A stretch of 64,000 bases of DNA from an uncultured Bacteroidales bacterium (lineage in GTDB: Bacteria > Bacteroidota > Bacteroidia > Bacteroidales > F082). Position numbers and translations under genes: made by a program. The notes beneath the pieces are model-generated. The model searched no databases, had not been told where the DNA came from, and saw only the letters and a list, made by a program, of their open reading frames with translations. Numbering within the stretch: the first letter of the stretch is position 1; each line of letters opens with the position of its first letter. This document shows, one piece after another, positions 18,941 through 29,300 of this stretch. Location of the stretch: positions 205,561-269,560 of the forward strand of contig ONJF01000002.1 in the NCBI GenBank assembly GCA_900318085.1, written 5' to 3'.

Positions 18941-19414
18941 ATGTCTGAAATAAAGTACTTTACCCCCGAGGGGTTACAAAAACTGAAGGACGAGCTCGAC
19001 GACCTGATCCTCCGCGAACGTCCGCGCATCGTGCAAGCCATCCAGGAAGCACGTGACAAGGGCGACCTTTCAGAGAATGCCGAATACGACGCTGCTAAAG
19101 AAGCCCAAGGTCTGCTTGAAGCCAAGATTGCAGAGCTGCAAGACCTTATCTTCAACGCCCGTATCCTCGACGAGTCGAAGATGGACAACTCAAAGGTGCT
19201 GCTCTATTCAACGGTAAAGATCAAGAACGTCAAGTCGGGCATGGTGATGACCTATGCCATCGTGCCAGAGAAAGAGGCTAACTTCAAGGAAGGCAAACTC
19301 TCCATCAACTCGCCCATTGGCCAAGGTCTGCTTGGAAAACAGGTAGGCGATGTGGCCGAGATTCAGGTACCCGCCGGCAAAGTGAATTTCGAAATCATTG
19401 AGATCACCCGATAA
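18941..19414 (+). CDS. greA: transcription elongation factor GreA
   Basis: A 157-residue cytoplasmic factor that enters the RNA polymerase secondary channel and stimulates cleavage of backtracked RNA. It has the N-terminal coiled-coil with the acidic tip (DKGDLSENAEYDAAKE, ~40-55) and a C-terminal FKBP-like globular domain (NSPIGQGLLGKQVGD). The length is normal. The start ATG follows an AT-rich leader containing a promoter and a terminator-like hairpin. A HIT-family gene follows 10 bases later and is probably co-transcribed. Confidence 0.97.
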   Translation: MSEIKYFTPEGLQKLKDELDDLILRERPRIVQAIQEARDKGDLSENAEYDAAKEAQGLLEAKIAELQDLIFNARILDESKMDNSKVLLYSTVKIKNVKSGMVMTYAIVPEKEANFKEGKLSINSPIGQGLLGKQVGDVAEIQVPAGKVNFEIIEITR

Positions 19415-19424
19415 ACCAACGACT

Positions 19425-19817
19425 ATGGCTACCATATTCTCTAGAATCATTCAAGGCGAAATCCCTTGCTATAAGATTGCCGAGGACGAGCGTTTCTTCG
19501 CTTTCATGGACATCAACCCTGTGGCCGTGGGCCACACTTTGGTGGTTCCCAAACACGAAGACGACTATATCTTCAACCTCGATGATGACGAACTCGGTGC
19601 CATGATGGTCTTCGCCAAGAAGGTGGCCAAGGCCATCGAGAAAGCCGTACCCTGCAAACGCATCGGCGTGGCCGTCATCGGATTGGAAGTGCCTCACGCG
19701 CACATCCATCTCATCCCCATCACCCAAGAGGGTGACATGGACTTCAAGAAAGAACATGTCCACATGAGTGAAGAGGAGTTTCGCGAAGTGCAGAAGCGCA
19801 TCGTTGAGAATCTCTAA
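19425..19817 (+). CDS. HIT-family nucleotide hydrolase/transferase
   Basis: A 130-residue protein of the histidine triad superfamily, likely an HINT-type nucleoside phosphoramidate or dinucleotide hydrolase in the cytoplasm. The triad HAHIHL is at residues 91-96 with the nucleophile predicted at His93. The N-terminal FSRIIQGEIPCYKIAED and NPVAVGHTLVVPKHE are typical. The ATG at 19425 was chosen because the upstream in-frame ATG at 19398 lies inside greA. No partner gene suggests a specific substrate. Confidence 0.93.
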   Translation: MATIFSRIIQGEIPCYKIAEDERFFAFMDINPVAVGHTLVVPKHEDDYIFNLDDDELGAMMVFAKKVAKAIEKAVPCKRIGVAVIGLEVPHAHIHLIPITQEGDMDFKKEHVHMSEEEFREVQKRIVENL

Positions 19818-19838
19818 TATGATTTAATGAAACGGATT

Positions 19839-19868
19839 TGTAGAGACGGTGCATGCACCGTCTCTACA
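19839..19868. repeat. REP-like palindrome, GTAGAGACG family
   Basis: A perfect 30-base palindrome (TGTAGAGACGGTGCA and its complement) lies 21 bases after the HIT stop codon. It shares its outer GTAGAGACG arm with the palindrome at 53037-53064. It is followed by a short T run and could also terminate transcription. Confidence 0.85.
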
Positions 19869-19875
19869 TTTTTAT

Positions 19876-19883
19876 TACCTTTG
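19876..19883 (+). promoter_or_regulatory. -7 promoter box for the Plug gene
   Basis: TACCTTTG fits TAnnTTTG and ends 17 bases before the ATG at 19901. Confidence 0.55.
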
Positions 19884-19900
19884 CGGCAAATACTACCGCG

Positions 19901-21172
19901 ATGAAAAGAATCACCTTATTGATACTGGCCTTTGGCATGATGACGGGCTTGTTTGCTCAGGATTTCGACCTGCCCTGCGGCAACATCAACTACAAGCCCC
20001 AGGTGCAGACCGTGCTGCTTTATGCTGACGACAACCAGCTCAATGACCCTATCATCCCTTTGGAGGACATGATGGAACGTCTCACCCTTTCGTTCGACGT
20101 CATCGATGGCGAAGGCGAGGTGCTCAACTATACCTTCATTCATTGCAGTTACGACTGGCGACCCACCGACCTGCAACGCCTGCAATATGCCTCTGGCTTC
20201 GACTCTGACCGATTGGATGACTACGCTTTCTCGCGCAACACCTTAATCGATTATGTCAACTATCACCTCAAGTTTCCAAAAGATGACATGATGCCCCTTC
20301 TTTCGGGTAACTACCTGCTTGTTGTTTATGGCGATGACATCAATGACCTCTTTTTTACCCGACGTTTCATGGTGATTGACGAAAAAGCCCATGTGGGTGC
20401 CACCGTGCCACGCTATCCCGACGAGTTGTCGCTTACTGATACGCATCAGCAACTCAATGTTAGGGTGGACATGAACAACTATCTGACGGGTAACACGCAG
20501 CAATACAGCCATCTGACCATTAGGCAAAATGGCAGATGGGACAATGCGGCCGAAGGCTTGAAACCCACCTATGTCTATCCCGACTATCTCTCGTTCGAGC
20601 ATCATCCGCAGACCGTGTTTGAGGCTGCCAACCAATACAGAAGATTCAATACAAGCAACTTCTATTTCCAGTCAGAGAATTTGGCTCATATCAGGCAAAC
20701 CGACGAGTCGTTTGAGATTGACATTGCCACTTGTGAGTCACGAGCTCGACAAGCCTACGCTTCCTACGAAGACATCCATGGCGAGAAATTCATCTACGTG
20801 GAAGACGAGAATTTGGACAACGCTACCGAGGCCGACTATTGCCGCGTCAACTTCTTTTACAAGAGTGAAGCCCCGTTGACGCATGAGGACCTCTACATCA
20901 TGGGCGCCCTCAACGACTGGTGTTTCAATGACAGCAACAAGATGACCTACGACTACCGCTTGCATGGCTACACCTGTTCGATGGTGCTCAAACAGGGCTA
21001 CTACAACTTTATGTTTGTCACCGTCGACCGCAACACCTATGAGGTCACTACCGAACTGACCGCTGGCAACCATTGGGAGACCAATAATGTCTACAAGTTG
21101 TATTTCTACTATTACAATGCCCTCAAAGGATATGATGAATTGGTCGGCTATTCCACAGTAAATTCACATTAA
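19901..21172 (+). CDS. T9SS Plug-family protein (DUF5103)
   Basis: A 423-residue secreted protein of the DUF5103 family, now described as the T9SS Plug protein that closes the SprA outer membrane channel when PorV is absent (known from Flavobacterium johnsoniae structures). Signal peptide ~1-19 (MTGLFAQ). Family-like segments are PQVQTVLLY, FIHCSYDWRPTDLQ, GNYLLVVYGDD and the C-terminal EDLYIMGALNDW carbohydrate-binding-like fold with YNFMFVTVD. The start is ATG 19901 (MKRITLLILAFG), because the earlier ATG at 19853 lies inside the palindromic repeat. It is close to the PorV-like operon but has its own promoter. Confidence 0.85.
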   Translation: MKRITLLILAFGMMTGLFAQDFDLPCGNINYKPQVQTVLLYADDNQLNDPIIPLEDMMERLTLSFDVIDGEGEVLNYTFIHCSYDWRPTDLQRLQYASGFDSDRLDDYAFSRNTLIDYVNYHLKFPKDDMMPLLSGNYLLVVYGDDINDLFFTRRFMVIDEKAHVGATVPRYPDELSLTDTHQQLNVRVDMNNYLTGNTQQYSHLTIRQNGRWDNAAEGLKPTYVYPDYLSFEHHPQTVFEAANQYRRFNTSNFYFQSENLAHIRQTDESFEIDIATCESRARQAYASYEDIHGEKFIYVEDENLDNATEADYCRVNFFYKSEAPLTHEDLYIMGALNDWCFNDSNKMTYDYRLHGYTCSMVLKQGYYNFMFVTVDRNTYEVTTELTAGNHWETNNVYKLYFYYYNALKGYDELVGYSTVNSH

Positions 21173-21200
21173 TTTAAAATTCAAGATTTAAAATTTAAAA

Positions 21201-23693
21201 TTGGATTCGGCTTCGACGGATAGAATCACATTGTTTGCTGAGGTGTTGCTGCCGATTCCGGTACCTGGCACCTTCACCTATCGTGTGCCGTACGCACTGA
21301 ACGATCAGGTACGTGTGGGTCAACGGGCAGTGGTGCAATTTGGCAAGAGTAAGATCCTGTCGGGACTTATTGTGGGATTGACCGAACAGGTGCCCTCGGT
21401 AGAAGTCAAGTTCCTTACCGACCTGCTCGATGACCAGCCGATGGTCAACGAGAAGCAGTTGAAGTTTTGGGACTGGGTGAAGACCTATTACATGTGCCAT
21501 CCTGGAGAGGTGATGCAGGCTGCATTGCCTTCCGCCTTGAAGCTGAGCAGCGAGACCACCGTGGCTCTCTCGCCCGACTACCAGCTCGACTCTGTGGCTT
21601 TGAACGATTTCGAGTATCTCATTGTGGAAGCCTTACAAATCAAGCCGAGAATCACCATCAGCGAGGTGAGCAAGATTATCGGTTTCAAGAAGGTGATGCC
21701 CTTCGTTCACAGCATGATGGAGAAAGGCATTCTCGTGATGGAGGAGGAGCTGAACGAGAAATATAAGGCCAAATACGAACGTTTTGTGCGGCTTGCGGCG
21801 GATTATCGCGATGAGGCCAAACTCCATGAGTTGATGGACACACTGACAAAACGTGCCTATAAGCAACTGGAGGTGCTCCTCGCCTTTATCACCCTCGGTG
21901 GCGATGCCGACAACGACATCATGGCAAAGGCACTTCTGGATAGGGCCAAGGCTTCTTCCACTATCCTGAAAGCTATGGTTGACAAGGGCATCTTCGAGGC
22001 CTACGAACGCAAGGTCAGCCGTCTAAAAGAGTTCAAGGTGCAGACCGATGTCGATAGCATTCAACTGACAGAGGCACAGCAGAAAGCCTATGAGGGCATC
22101 AAGGCTGGATTTGGCGAGAACAAGCCCGTGTTGCTTCATGGTGTAACCTCGAGCGGTAAGACCGAAATCTATATCAAACTTATCAAGGAGGCCATCGACC
22201 AAGGCAAGCAGGTGCTTTATCTCCTGCCAGAGATTGCACTTACAGCGCAAATTATCAATCGGTTGAAAGAATATTTTGGCGACAGGTTGGGCGTTTATCA
22301 CTCGCGGTATGGCACCAACGAGCGAGTCGAGGTGTGGGAGCAGGTGCGTGGCTTCGGACAGACGCAGTCCCCAAAACACCAAATCATTATTGGTTCGCGG
22401 TCGGCTATCTTCCTGCCATATTCCGATATAGGCTTGATTATCGTTGACGAGGAACATGACAGCAGCTTCAAGCAAGTCGATCCAGCACCGCGTTACAACG
22501 CCCGCGATGCCGCCATTGTGTTGGCCGCCATGCATAAGGCGAACATCGTTTTGGGCTCAGCCACACCTTCGTATGAGAGCTACTACAATGCCTTGAATGG
22601 TCGTTATCGTCTGGTGGAGATCACAGAACGCTATGGCGGTGTGCAGATGCCCGAAATCATCCTCAGCGACATGCGTGTGGAGCGTCGGCGCAAGACTATG
22701 AAGGCTGACTTCGGCAGCACCTTGCTGGATGCCATGAAAGAGACCTTGGAGGAGCACAATCAGACCATCTTGTTCCAAAACCGACGCGGATTCTCGTTGC
22801 GCATTGAGTGCGACGATTGTCATTATGTACCGCAGTGTATCAACTGTGATGTGAGCCTCATCTACCACAAGAGCCAGAATGTGTTGCGCTGCCACTATTG
22901 TGGCTACACGGCCAGCGTGCCGAGCGAATGCCCTGTCTGTCACAGTCCTAACATCCGCATGCATGGCTTTGGGACGGAAAAGATAGAGGAGGATTTGAGC
23001 CTTGTCATGCCCGAAGCCAAGGTGGCCCGCCTCGACCTCGACACAACCCGCTCGAAGAACGACTACCAGAGCATCTTGGAGCGCTTTCAGGACAAGGAAA
23101 CCAACATCCTTGTGGGCACCCAGATGGTCACCAAAGGCTTGGACTTCGACTCGGTGAAGGTGGTGGGCATCCTCAATGCCGACAACATGCTCTCGTTCCC
23201 TGACTTTCGCGCCTTCGAGCGCAGCTTCCAGCTGATGGCCCAGGTGGCGGGCAGGGCAGGACGCAAAGGCAAGCAAGGCAAAGTCATCATCCAGACCTAC
23301 GAACCTGCGCATCCCGTGTTGCAAGATGTGTTGCGCAACGACTTCCGGGGACTTTACGACAAGCAGATGGTCATCCGTCAGCAGTTCGGCTATCCGCCCT
23401 TCTATCGTCTGATACTCATCCGACTGAAGCACAAGGACTACCAGAAACTCAACCCTGCAGCGGCAGAGTTGGCCACTATGCTTCGACCCATTTTCAAACA
23501 GGATCTGCTTGGGCCTGAATACCCCGTGGTTTCAAGGGTCAAGAATTTGTATATCAAGCAGATGATGGTGAAATTTAGGCGCGATTATAACACACAAAAA
23601 GTGAAAGAGTTGATCGCCAATCAGATACATCTCTTCCAGCAAAACTCAGAGTATAAGGCTGTGCAAGTGCAGATCGACGTCGATCCGATGTGA
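21201..23693 (+). CDS. priA: primosomal protein N', replication restart helicase
   Basis: An 830-residue superfamily 2 DNA helicase that reloads the replisome at stalled forks. It has an N-terminal DNA-binding domain (VLLPIPVPGTFTYRVP), Walker A (LLHGVTSSGKTEIY, ~310), Walker B variant DEEH (IIVDEEHDSSF), paired zinc-binding cysteine clusters (CDDCHYVPQCINC and CHYCGYTASVPSECPVC), and helicase motifs V-VI (GTQMVTKGLDF, QVAGRAGR). The start appears to be TTG at 21201, as no ATG lies in frame before the conserved N-terminal strands. The upstream gap is an AT-rich run of AATTTAAAATT-like direct repeats. Confidence 0.95.
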   Translation: MDSASTDRITLFAEVLLPIPVPGTFTYRVPYALNDQVRVGQRAVVQFGKSKILSGLIVGLTEQVPSVEVKFLTDLLDDQPMVNEKQLKFWDWVKTYYMCHPGEVMQAALPSALKLSSETTVALSPDYQLDSVALNDFEYLIVEALQIKPRITISEVSKIIGFKKVMPFVHSMMEKGILVMEEELNEKYKAKYERFVRLAADYRDEAKLHELMDTLTKRAYKQLEVLLAFITLGGDADNDIMAKALLDRAKASSTILKAMVDKGIFEAYERKVSRLKEFKVQTDVDSIQLTEAQQKAYEGIKAGFGENKPVLLHGVTSSGKTEIYIKLIKEAIDQGKQVLYLLPEIALTAQIINRLKEYFGDRLGVYHSRYGTNERVEVWEQVRGFGQTQSPKHQIIIGSRSAIFLPYSDIGLIIVDEEHDSSFKQVDPAPRYNARDAAIVLAAMHKANIVLGSATPSYESYYNALNGRYRLVEITERYGGVQMPEIILSDMRVERRRKTMKADFGSTLLDAMKETLEEHNQTILFQNRRGFSLRIECDDCHYVPQCINCDVSLIYHKSQNVLRCHYCGYTASVPSECPVCHSPNIRMHGFGTEKIEEDLSLVMPEAKVARLDLDTTRSKNDYQSILERFQDKETNILVGTQMVTKGLDFDSVKVVGILNADNMLSFPDFRAFERSFQLMAQVAGRAGRKGKQGKVIIQTYEPAHPVLQDVLRNDFRGLYDKQMVIRQQFGYPPFYRLILIRLKHKDYQKLNPAAAELATMLRPIFKQDLLGPEYPVVSRVKNLYIKQMMVKFRRDYNTQKVKELIANQIHLFQQNSEYKAVQVQIDVDPM

Positions 23694-23734
23694 TTTTCTC
23701 CAATAATTCTAACTACCAATTGCTTGAAAATGCC

Positions 23735-23742
23735 TATTTTTG
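23735..23742 (+). promoter_or_regulatory. -7 promoter box for the second TonB receptor
   Basis: TATTTTTG fits TAnnTTTG, 32 bases before the ATG at 23775. Confidence 0.6.
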
Positions 23743-23774
23743 CAGTTTCCAAAACGAGCATATTAATCCCTTTT

Positions 23775-26249
23775 ATGAAAAGACAACTCCTTGTAATACT
23801 GGCACTTTTGTTCAGTCTTCCGTATACCTACGCCATTACTGTTAAAGGCCGCGTTATCGACAATTCGACAGGCCTTCCCATGGAATATGCTACGATACGG
23901 GCTTGCACCTTGCCCGACAAGACTTTCGTTTCAGGCTGTGTCACCGACCCCTCGGGACATTTTACTATGGAACTCGAGAAAGGCCGTTATGAGCTTGAGG
24001 TGCAATATATGGGGTTTAACACTTCCTATAAAACCGTTAACCTCGACGGCTCAAAGAGCACGGTCGATGTAGGCAAGATCAATCTCTCGCCCGACAGCCG
24101 CATGCTGAACGAAGTGAATGTGGTGGCCGAGAAGAGCACCTACGAGATGACCTTAGACAAGCATGTGTTCAATGTGGGCAAGGACGTGGCCAACACTGCC
24201 GGCAACGCCATCGAGGTGCTGGAGAACATCCCCGCCGTGTCTGTCGATGTGGAAGGCAATGTCAGTCTACGTGGTGACGATGGCGTGCGTATCCTCATCG
24301 ACGGCAAGGAGTCGGGCCTCTCGGGCATGAGCACCCAAGATGCCTTGCGCACCTTGCAGGGCGACATGATTGAACGCATCGAGGTTATCACCAACCCTTC
24401 GGTGCGCTATGATGCCGAAGGCTCGGCAGGCATCATCAACATCATCTTGAAGAAGGACAAGCGTCAAGGCTTCAACGGCGCGGTCAACATCAGAGGAGGT
24501 TATCCTTGGATGTACGGCGTCAGCCTCTCGGGCAACTACCGCCTGAAACGCTGGAACTTCTTTGGTAGCTACGGTTTCAACAACCGTCGCAATATTGGCG
24601 GTGGCATCAATAGGACAAAACGCTTCAGTGATATCATGGAAGGCGATACCCTATTCACCCAACTCACCGACCAGACCACTGAACGCAGGATGAACCGCAT
24701 GGGCCACAATGTTCGCGTGGGTGCCGATTATTATATCACAGACCATGACATCGTGAGTGCCGCATTCGTCTACCGTTATGGCAAGCTGGAGACGCATCCT
24801 GTGGTGCGTTATTCCGATGAGTATCCGCTTTGGGACTCCGCTTCGTATGATGTGCGCGCCGAGGACTATTGGGAGTATGACCCGATGTATGAGGTCACCC
24901 TTGACTATGACAAGACCTTTGAACGCAAAGGCCGCAGCCTGAAGGCTAATGTGCGTTTCTTCACCAATACCGAGAATGCGGGCTCCGACATCAACGAGTC
25001 GCTCTATCCTAATGCGGATGCGCAGCAGGCTTTATGGACCATCTATCAGAAGACGGGCAACGACCAGCGTATGCGCAACCTGCAGGCCAGCATCGACTAT
25101 GTGCATCCCTTCCTCACCAAGGCGCAGTGGGAGATTGGTGGTAAATATACCAATCGCAACATCTTGAGCAACGACAGCGTTTGGCAGAAGAATGACGGCA
25201 TTTGGGAACCATTGTCCAACTATTGCTACGACTACGAATACAGCGAACAGGTAGCCGCTTTGTACACCAGCCTCGGCAACGAATGGGGCCGTTGGTCGGG
25301 ACAGGTGGGACTGCGTGCCGAGATGACCGACATCTTGACCAACCTGAAAGGCTATGCCCATGACGGCAACGACTCCATCAACGGAGGCAAGCCTTACTTT
25401 GACTTCTTCCCGAGTGCTCACATCAACTATTCGGTGAATGAATTCAACCAGTTCCAGATCAGCTACACACGCCGTATCCGTCGACCTGGCTTTTGGCAGA
25501 TGAGCCCCTTCCGTTCCTATAACGACAACCGTAACATCCGCCTAGGCAACCCTGCCTTGACGCCGACCTATATGGACAGCTACGAACTCGGTTACATCCA
25601 TTTCTGGGACAAGGCTAGCTTCAATTTCACAACCTATTACCGACATGGCACCAATATGATTCGAAGCTACACCTACGAGGATGACGGCGTGTTCTACAGC
25701 ATGCCTATCAACTTTGGCAAGGCCGACGATTTTGGCGTGGAGATGGTGGCCCAAGGCCAGATGACCAAGTGGTGGAACCTCAACGGCAACGTCAACTTCT
25801 TCCGTTCACAATTCAATGGTAAAATCAACGATAAAGTATACGATGATGCCACTTGGATGCTCTTTGGCCGTGCTGTGTCGAAGTTCAAAGTGAGCAATTG
25901 GTTCGACCTGCAGCTGACGGCCCACATTATGGGCCCGCACAAGGAGCCTTTGGGCATGCGTAAAGGCAACTGGTGGATGGACCTCGCTGTGAGCAAGGAA
26001 ATCTTCAACGGCAACGGTACCATCACTTTCAACGTGCGCGACTTGTTCAACTCACGCAGCTGGGGCGGCGAGTCGTGGGGCGACGGGTTCTGGCAATACA
26101 ACACCAGCACTTGGAACCGCCGTTCGTTCTCGCTCAATTTCAACTATCGCATCAACCAGCAGAACATCAAGCGCAACCGTCCCGATGGTGAAGGAGGTGG
26201 TGACGATGAAGGCGGCGGTGGCGGCGAAGAACAATCAGAAGAGTATTGA
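23775..26249 (+). CDS. TonB-dependent receptor, OMP_b-brl_3 type
   Basis: An 824-residue outer membrane receptor. Signal peptide ~1-20 (SLPYTYA), carboxypeptidase-regulatory-like domain (~22-105, VKGRVIDNSTGLPMEYATI), plug (~120-225, SVDVEGNVSLRGDDGVRILIDG and SVRYDAEGSAGIINIILKK), and a beta-barrel of the OMP_b-brl_3 class. The C-terminus is odd: after the barrel (SFSLNFNYRINQQN) comes an acidic Gly/Asp/Glu tail (GGGDDEGGGGGEEQSEEY), so the barrel does not end on the usual terminal aromatic signal. The start was set at ATG 23775 because the upstream ATG (23724) precedes the promoter box. It is monocistronic, with a strong hairpin after it. Substrate unknown. Confidence 0.92.
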   Translation: MKRQLLVILALLFSLPYTYAITVKGRVIDNSTGLPMEYATIRACTLPDKTFVSGCVTDPSGHFTMELEKGRYELEVQYMGFNTSYKTVNLDGSKSTVDVGKINLSPDSRMLNEVNVVAEKSTYEMTLDKHVFNVGKDVANTAGNAIEVLENIPAVSVDVEGNVSLRGDDGVRILIDGKESGLSGMSTQDALRTLQGDMIERIEVITNPSVRYDAEGSAGIINIILKKDKRQGFNGAVNIRGGYPWMYGVSLSGNYRLKRWNFFGSYGFNNRRNIGGGINRTKRFSDIMEGDTLFTQLTDQTTERRMNRMGHNVRVGADYYITDHDIVSAAFVYRYGKLETHPVVRYSDEYPLWDSASYDVRAEDYWEYDPMYEVTLDYDKTFERKGRSLKANVRFFTNTENAGSDINESLYPNADAQQALWTIYQKTGNDQRMRNLQASIDYVHPFLTKAQWEIGGKYTNRNILSNDSVWQKNDGIWEPLSNYCYDYEYSEQVAALYTSLGNEWGRWSGQVGLRAEMTDILTNLKGYAHDGNDSINGGKPYFDFFPSAHINYSVNEFNQFQISYTRRIRRPGFWQMSPFRSYNDNRNIRLGNPALTPTYMDSYELGYIHFWDKASFNFTTYYRHGTNMIRSYTYEDDGVFYSMPINFGKADDFGVEMVAQGQMTKWWNLNGNVNFFRSQFNGKINDKVYDDATWMLFGRAVSKFKVSNWFDLQLTAHIMGPHKEPLGMRKGNWWMDLAVSKEIFNGNGTITFNVRDLFNSRSWGGESWGDGFWQYNTSTWNRRSFSLNFNYRINQQNIKRNRPDGEGGGDDEGGGGGEEQSEEY

Positions 26250-26255
26250 TAAATG

Positions 26256-26287
26256 AAGGAGGCGACCCACGGGTCGCCTCCTTGCTT
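26256..26287 (+). terminator. terminator-like hairpin after TonB receptor
   Basis: A perfect 13-base inverted repeat (26256-26268 and 26271-26283, GC-rich) begins 7 bases after the stop codon. The following T content is modest (CTTGCTT), so termination is likely but not classic. Confidence 0.65.
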
Positions 26288-26288
26288 A

Positions 26289-26348
26289 TGACAGCTCTTG
26301 TAGGACTGTCATGTCATGGCAGCCGCTTTGAAACGAGCGGCTGCCATG
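26289..26348. repeat. two adjacent hairpins at the adhesin 3' end
   Basis: A small stem TGACAG ... CTGTCA (26289-26311) and a strong 13-bp stem CATGGCAGCCGCT ... AGCGGCTGCCATG (26315-26327, 26336-26348). They lie between the convergent receptor and adhesin genes and probably end or stabilise the minus-strand adhesin mRNA. There is no T tract on either side. Confidence 0.6.
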
Positions 26349-26359
26349 GTTACGGCTTA

Positions 26360-29300
26360 TCATTGCATGACCGTGACGCGTTTCACTGTCATACCGTTTG
26401 CCGTGTTGACGCGCACCATGTACATGCCCTTATTGAACTGGGCCATGTTCAGGGTGTATTCGTCGGCGTTGACTTCGGTGTCGAAGACCACCTGGCCGAG
26501 GACGCTCACCACCGTGATGTGGTTCATGCCCGAGGCTTGGATGGTCACGTTGCCCTTGGTTGGATTCGGGAAGAGGGCGACCTCGTCGCTCTGTTCGTTC
26601 ATGCCGACATTGACAGCGATAAGGACATAGTCCTGCGTCAGGTCGTCGGCATTCAAAGCCGGGACAGACTCACAACCGTCTTCATAGACTGTGCGGACTT
26701 GGTAATAGTAGTCGGCAGAGGTCTCGGGCGTGTCGATGTACTCGTAGTAGGTCTGGCCTTCAACGTAAGGCACTTCACCGATGAGGGTGTAGTTGACATT
26801 GTCAGTCGAACGATACACGTTGTACTTCACGGGAGCACCGTTGTCGTCGCGCAAGCTTGTGGCGTTGAACGAGCTCATGCTTACAGGCTTCACAACCAGG
26901 TTGGCCTCGCGGGTCATACCGTTGGTGAAGTGAGTGCTAGTTCCATCGTTCATCGTCAGGAAGTCACCCTTGCCACCATTGGTCACGTGGACAAATTGGA
27001 TGAAGCTATAGGTGTAGCCGAATGATGACAGCGGGACCCACATGTCTTGTACGCCCATCCACATGGTGTTCGGGTCGTCAAGATAGGTCGTCATTGGGGC
27101 AGGAGCGTCGATGGAGCCGTCGGTGTAGAACAACACCCACAGGTTCTGTGTTCCATCGATAGCCACAGGTTGATCGAGTTGGATAGGCTTCAAGCCTTGT
27201 TCGCCATCGATGTAGTAGGTCTGCGAGGTGATCTCCGTTTGAGGAGCATTGTCGCCGCCAAGGTAGATGTGCACTTCGCAATTGCCAGTCAGCTCGGGAT
27301 CGCCAACGTCAATGTACCAGATTTGGTCAATCACTCCGCTGGTAAAGCCTTGCTCGGCAATCATGCTGGCAGGATACATGCAACCCCAATAGAACGGGAT
27401 GCCTTGTGCGCCAAGGGTACCTTCAACGGGGATTTCATCGTCGATGGGCAGGTAGGACAGCCATTCGTTGCCAGGAACGGGTTGCTCACCCCACCAAATC
27501 TTGGATTGGTCGGTCGCCGTGAGGGCTTCGCCGTGGATGGTGATGTCGCTTTCACAAGCCTGGGCAATCTCGATGCACTCGGGGCAGCTCATGGCATAAT
27601 AGTAGTTGTTGTCGGGCAGTTCGGCCGTGCCGGGATAGACCATGCGGACGCATACCTCGCTGGCATTGCCAGTGTATTCGTATGTGTTGGTCGGGACGGG
27701 CACAAAGGCTTCCCATTCACCGTCGGCAAAGATCATGGCACCGATGCAGTCGGTCTCGCCAGGTGTCGGAGGAGGTGTGGTGCCTTCCTCGATGTAAGCG
27801 CGAATCATCCAAGTGTAGTTCAGTGTCGGAGCGGCCTCAAGGATGTCCATCCAATCAACGCCGTCCATAGAGACCCAACGACCATTGGCATCGCCAGTGT
27901 TGTCGCAGCAAGCCGCAGGATAGGTGGCGCCACTTTCGTTGAAGAACACCACCCAGACGTTCTTGGTCGGGTCGATGGTGACGGGCTCGGCAAAGGTGAA
28001 CTCGACGAAGTCTTCAGCACCTGTGAAGGTCACGTCCATCTGTCCTACCTGGTTGGCGGGAGCCGTGGCGCCGTCGTTGTAGATAGTCACATTGCCCGTC
28101 ATGGCCATGTAATCGTAGGCCGAAACTTTGGTTACGGTGTTGCCGTTGTAGCTACCAGCGGGGAACATGACAGCCCAATAGAACTGTCCGCCGCCCGTAC
28201 CGATGCCGTCCACGTTGACACCGTTGTCGTAGTAGTACCATTCACCATCGCGGTTGGCAAGGTTCTCGGCAGTACGGATGGCACTCGCCAGCGTGGCCAC
28301 ATTCTCGCCCGTAGGCACAGAAACCATGCCGTTACGGTCGGTGATGGTCAAGTTAATCATGTCGCCCGTGCCTGAGCTGGAAAGCGTGTAGGTGTACATC
28401 TTACCGGCTTCATACACCATGTCGTCACCTTTGCTCTCGGCATTGCCGCTGTTGCCAGCAAACCATATCGTGCTGACTTTGTCGGGGTTGATGATGGCGT
28501 AGTCGTAGGTGCCAGCGGGGATTTCGATGGCCACGCTGTTGTTGACGACGATGTTGGCAGGGTTGATGCCATAGTCGGCGTTCTCGGGAATCGTGTATTC
28601 GAAGCCGTCGAAGCTGCCGATTTCGTCGAAATACATGGCGGCTGCGAGTTGCGTGTACATCGTGGCGTCGGCATCAAGCAGCATCTGATAGCCGGAACCA
28701 TCGCCCCAAATGTCGGTCGGGACGTTCAGCACGACCACGGCATTCTCGCCCGGTTGTGGCGGAGGAACGGGACCCGTGCCAGTCGGGTAATCCCAGCTGA
28801 TGGTGTTGCCGTTGACTGTTACACCGTTGAGGGTGCCATTGTAGTGTTCACAACTTTCGTATTGCCACACGCATTCTGTCCAGTCGCTCATGCCGGTGCT
28901 GTAAACGGCAGCCACCTTACAGATGTAGTGCTCGCCTTCTACGAGTTCGTCGGTGTCGACTTGGCAGAACGGGTGCTCGGTATCGGCATTGAAGATAGGT
29001 TCGCCGTCGATGCTGGTGCACATCACCTTAAAGTACTCAAGGTGACGGTCGCCTTCGCCAGGGGTGCCATTGGGCTCCCACATAGCCCAGCCAGTACGGG
29101 AGACATAGAGGTTGTCGACACCGTAGATGATCTCAGTCATCACATAGCGCAGATGGGTTTCATCCCAGATGTGGACGGTGTCTTCAATCGGATAGTAACC
29201 GTCGAAATCGATCTTCACGAGGTAATCGCCCTTGCGGAAGCTGTCCCAGCTGTAGAAGCCCGTCTCATCGAGCGTGATGGAGGCCATCGGGTTGTTGGCT

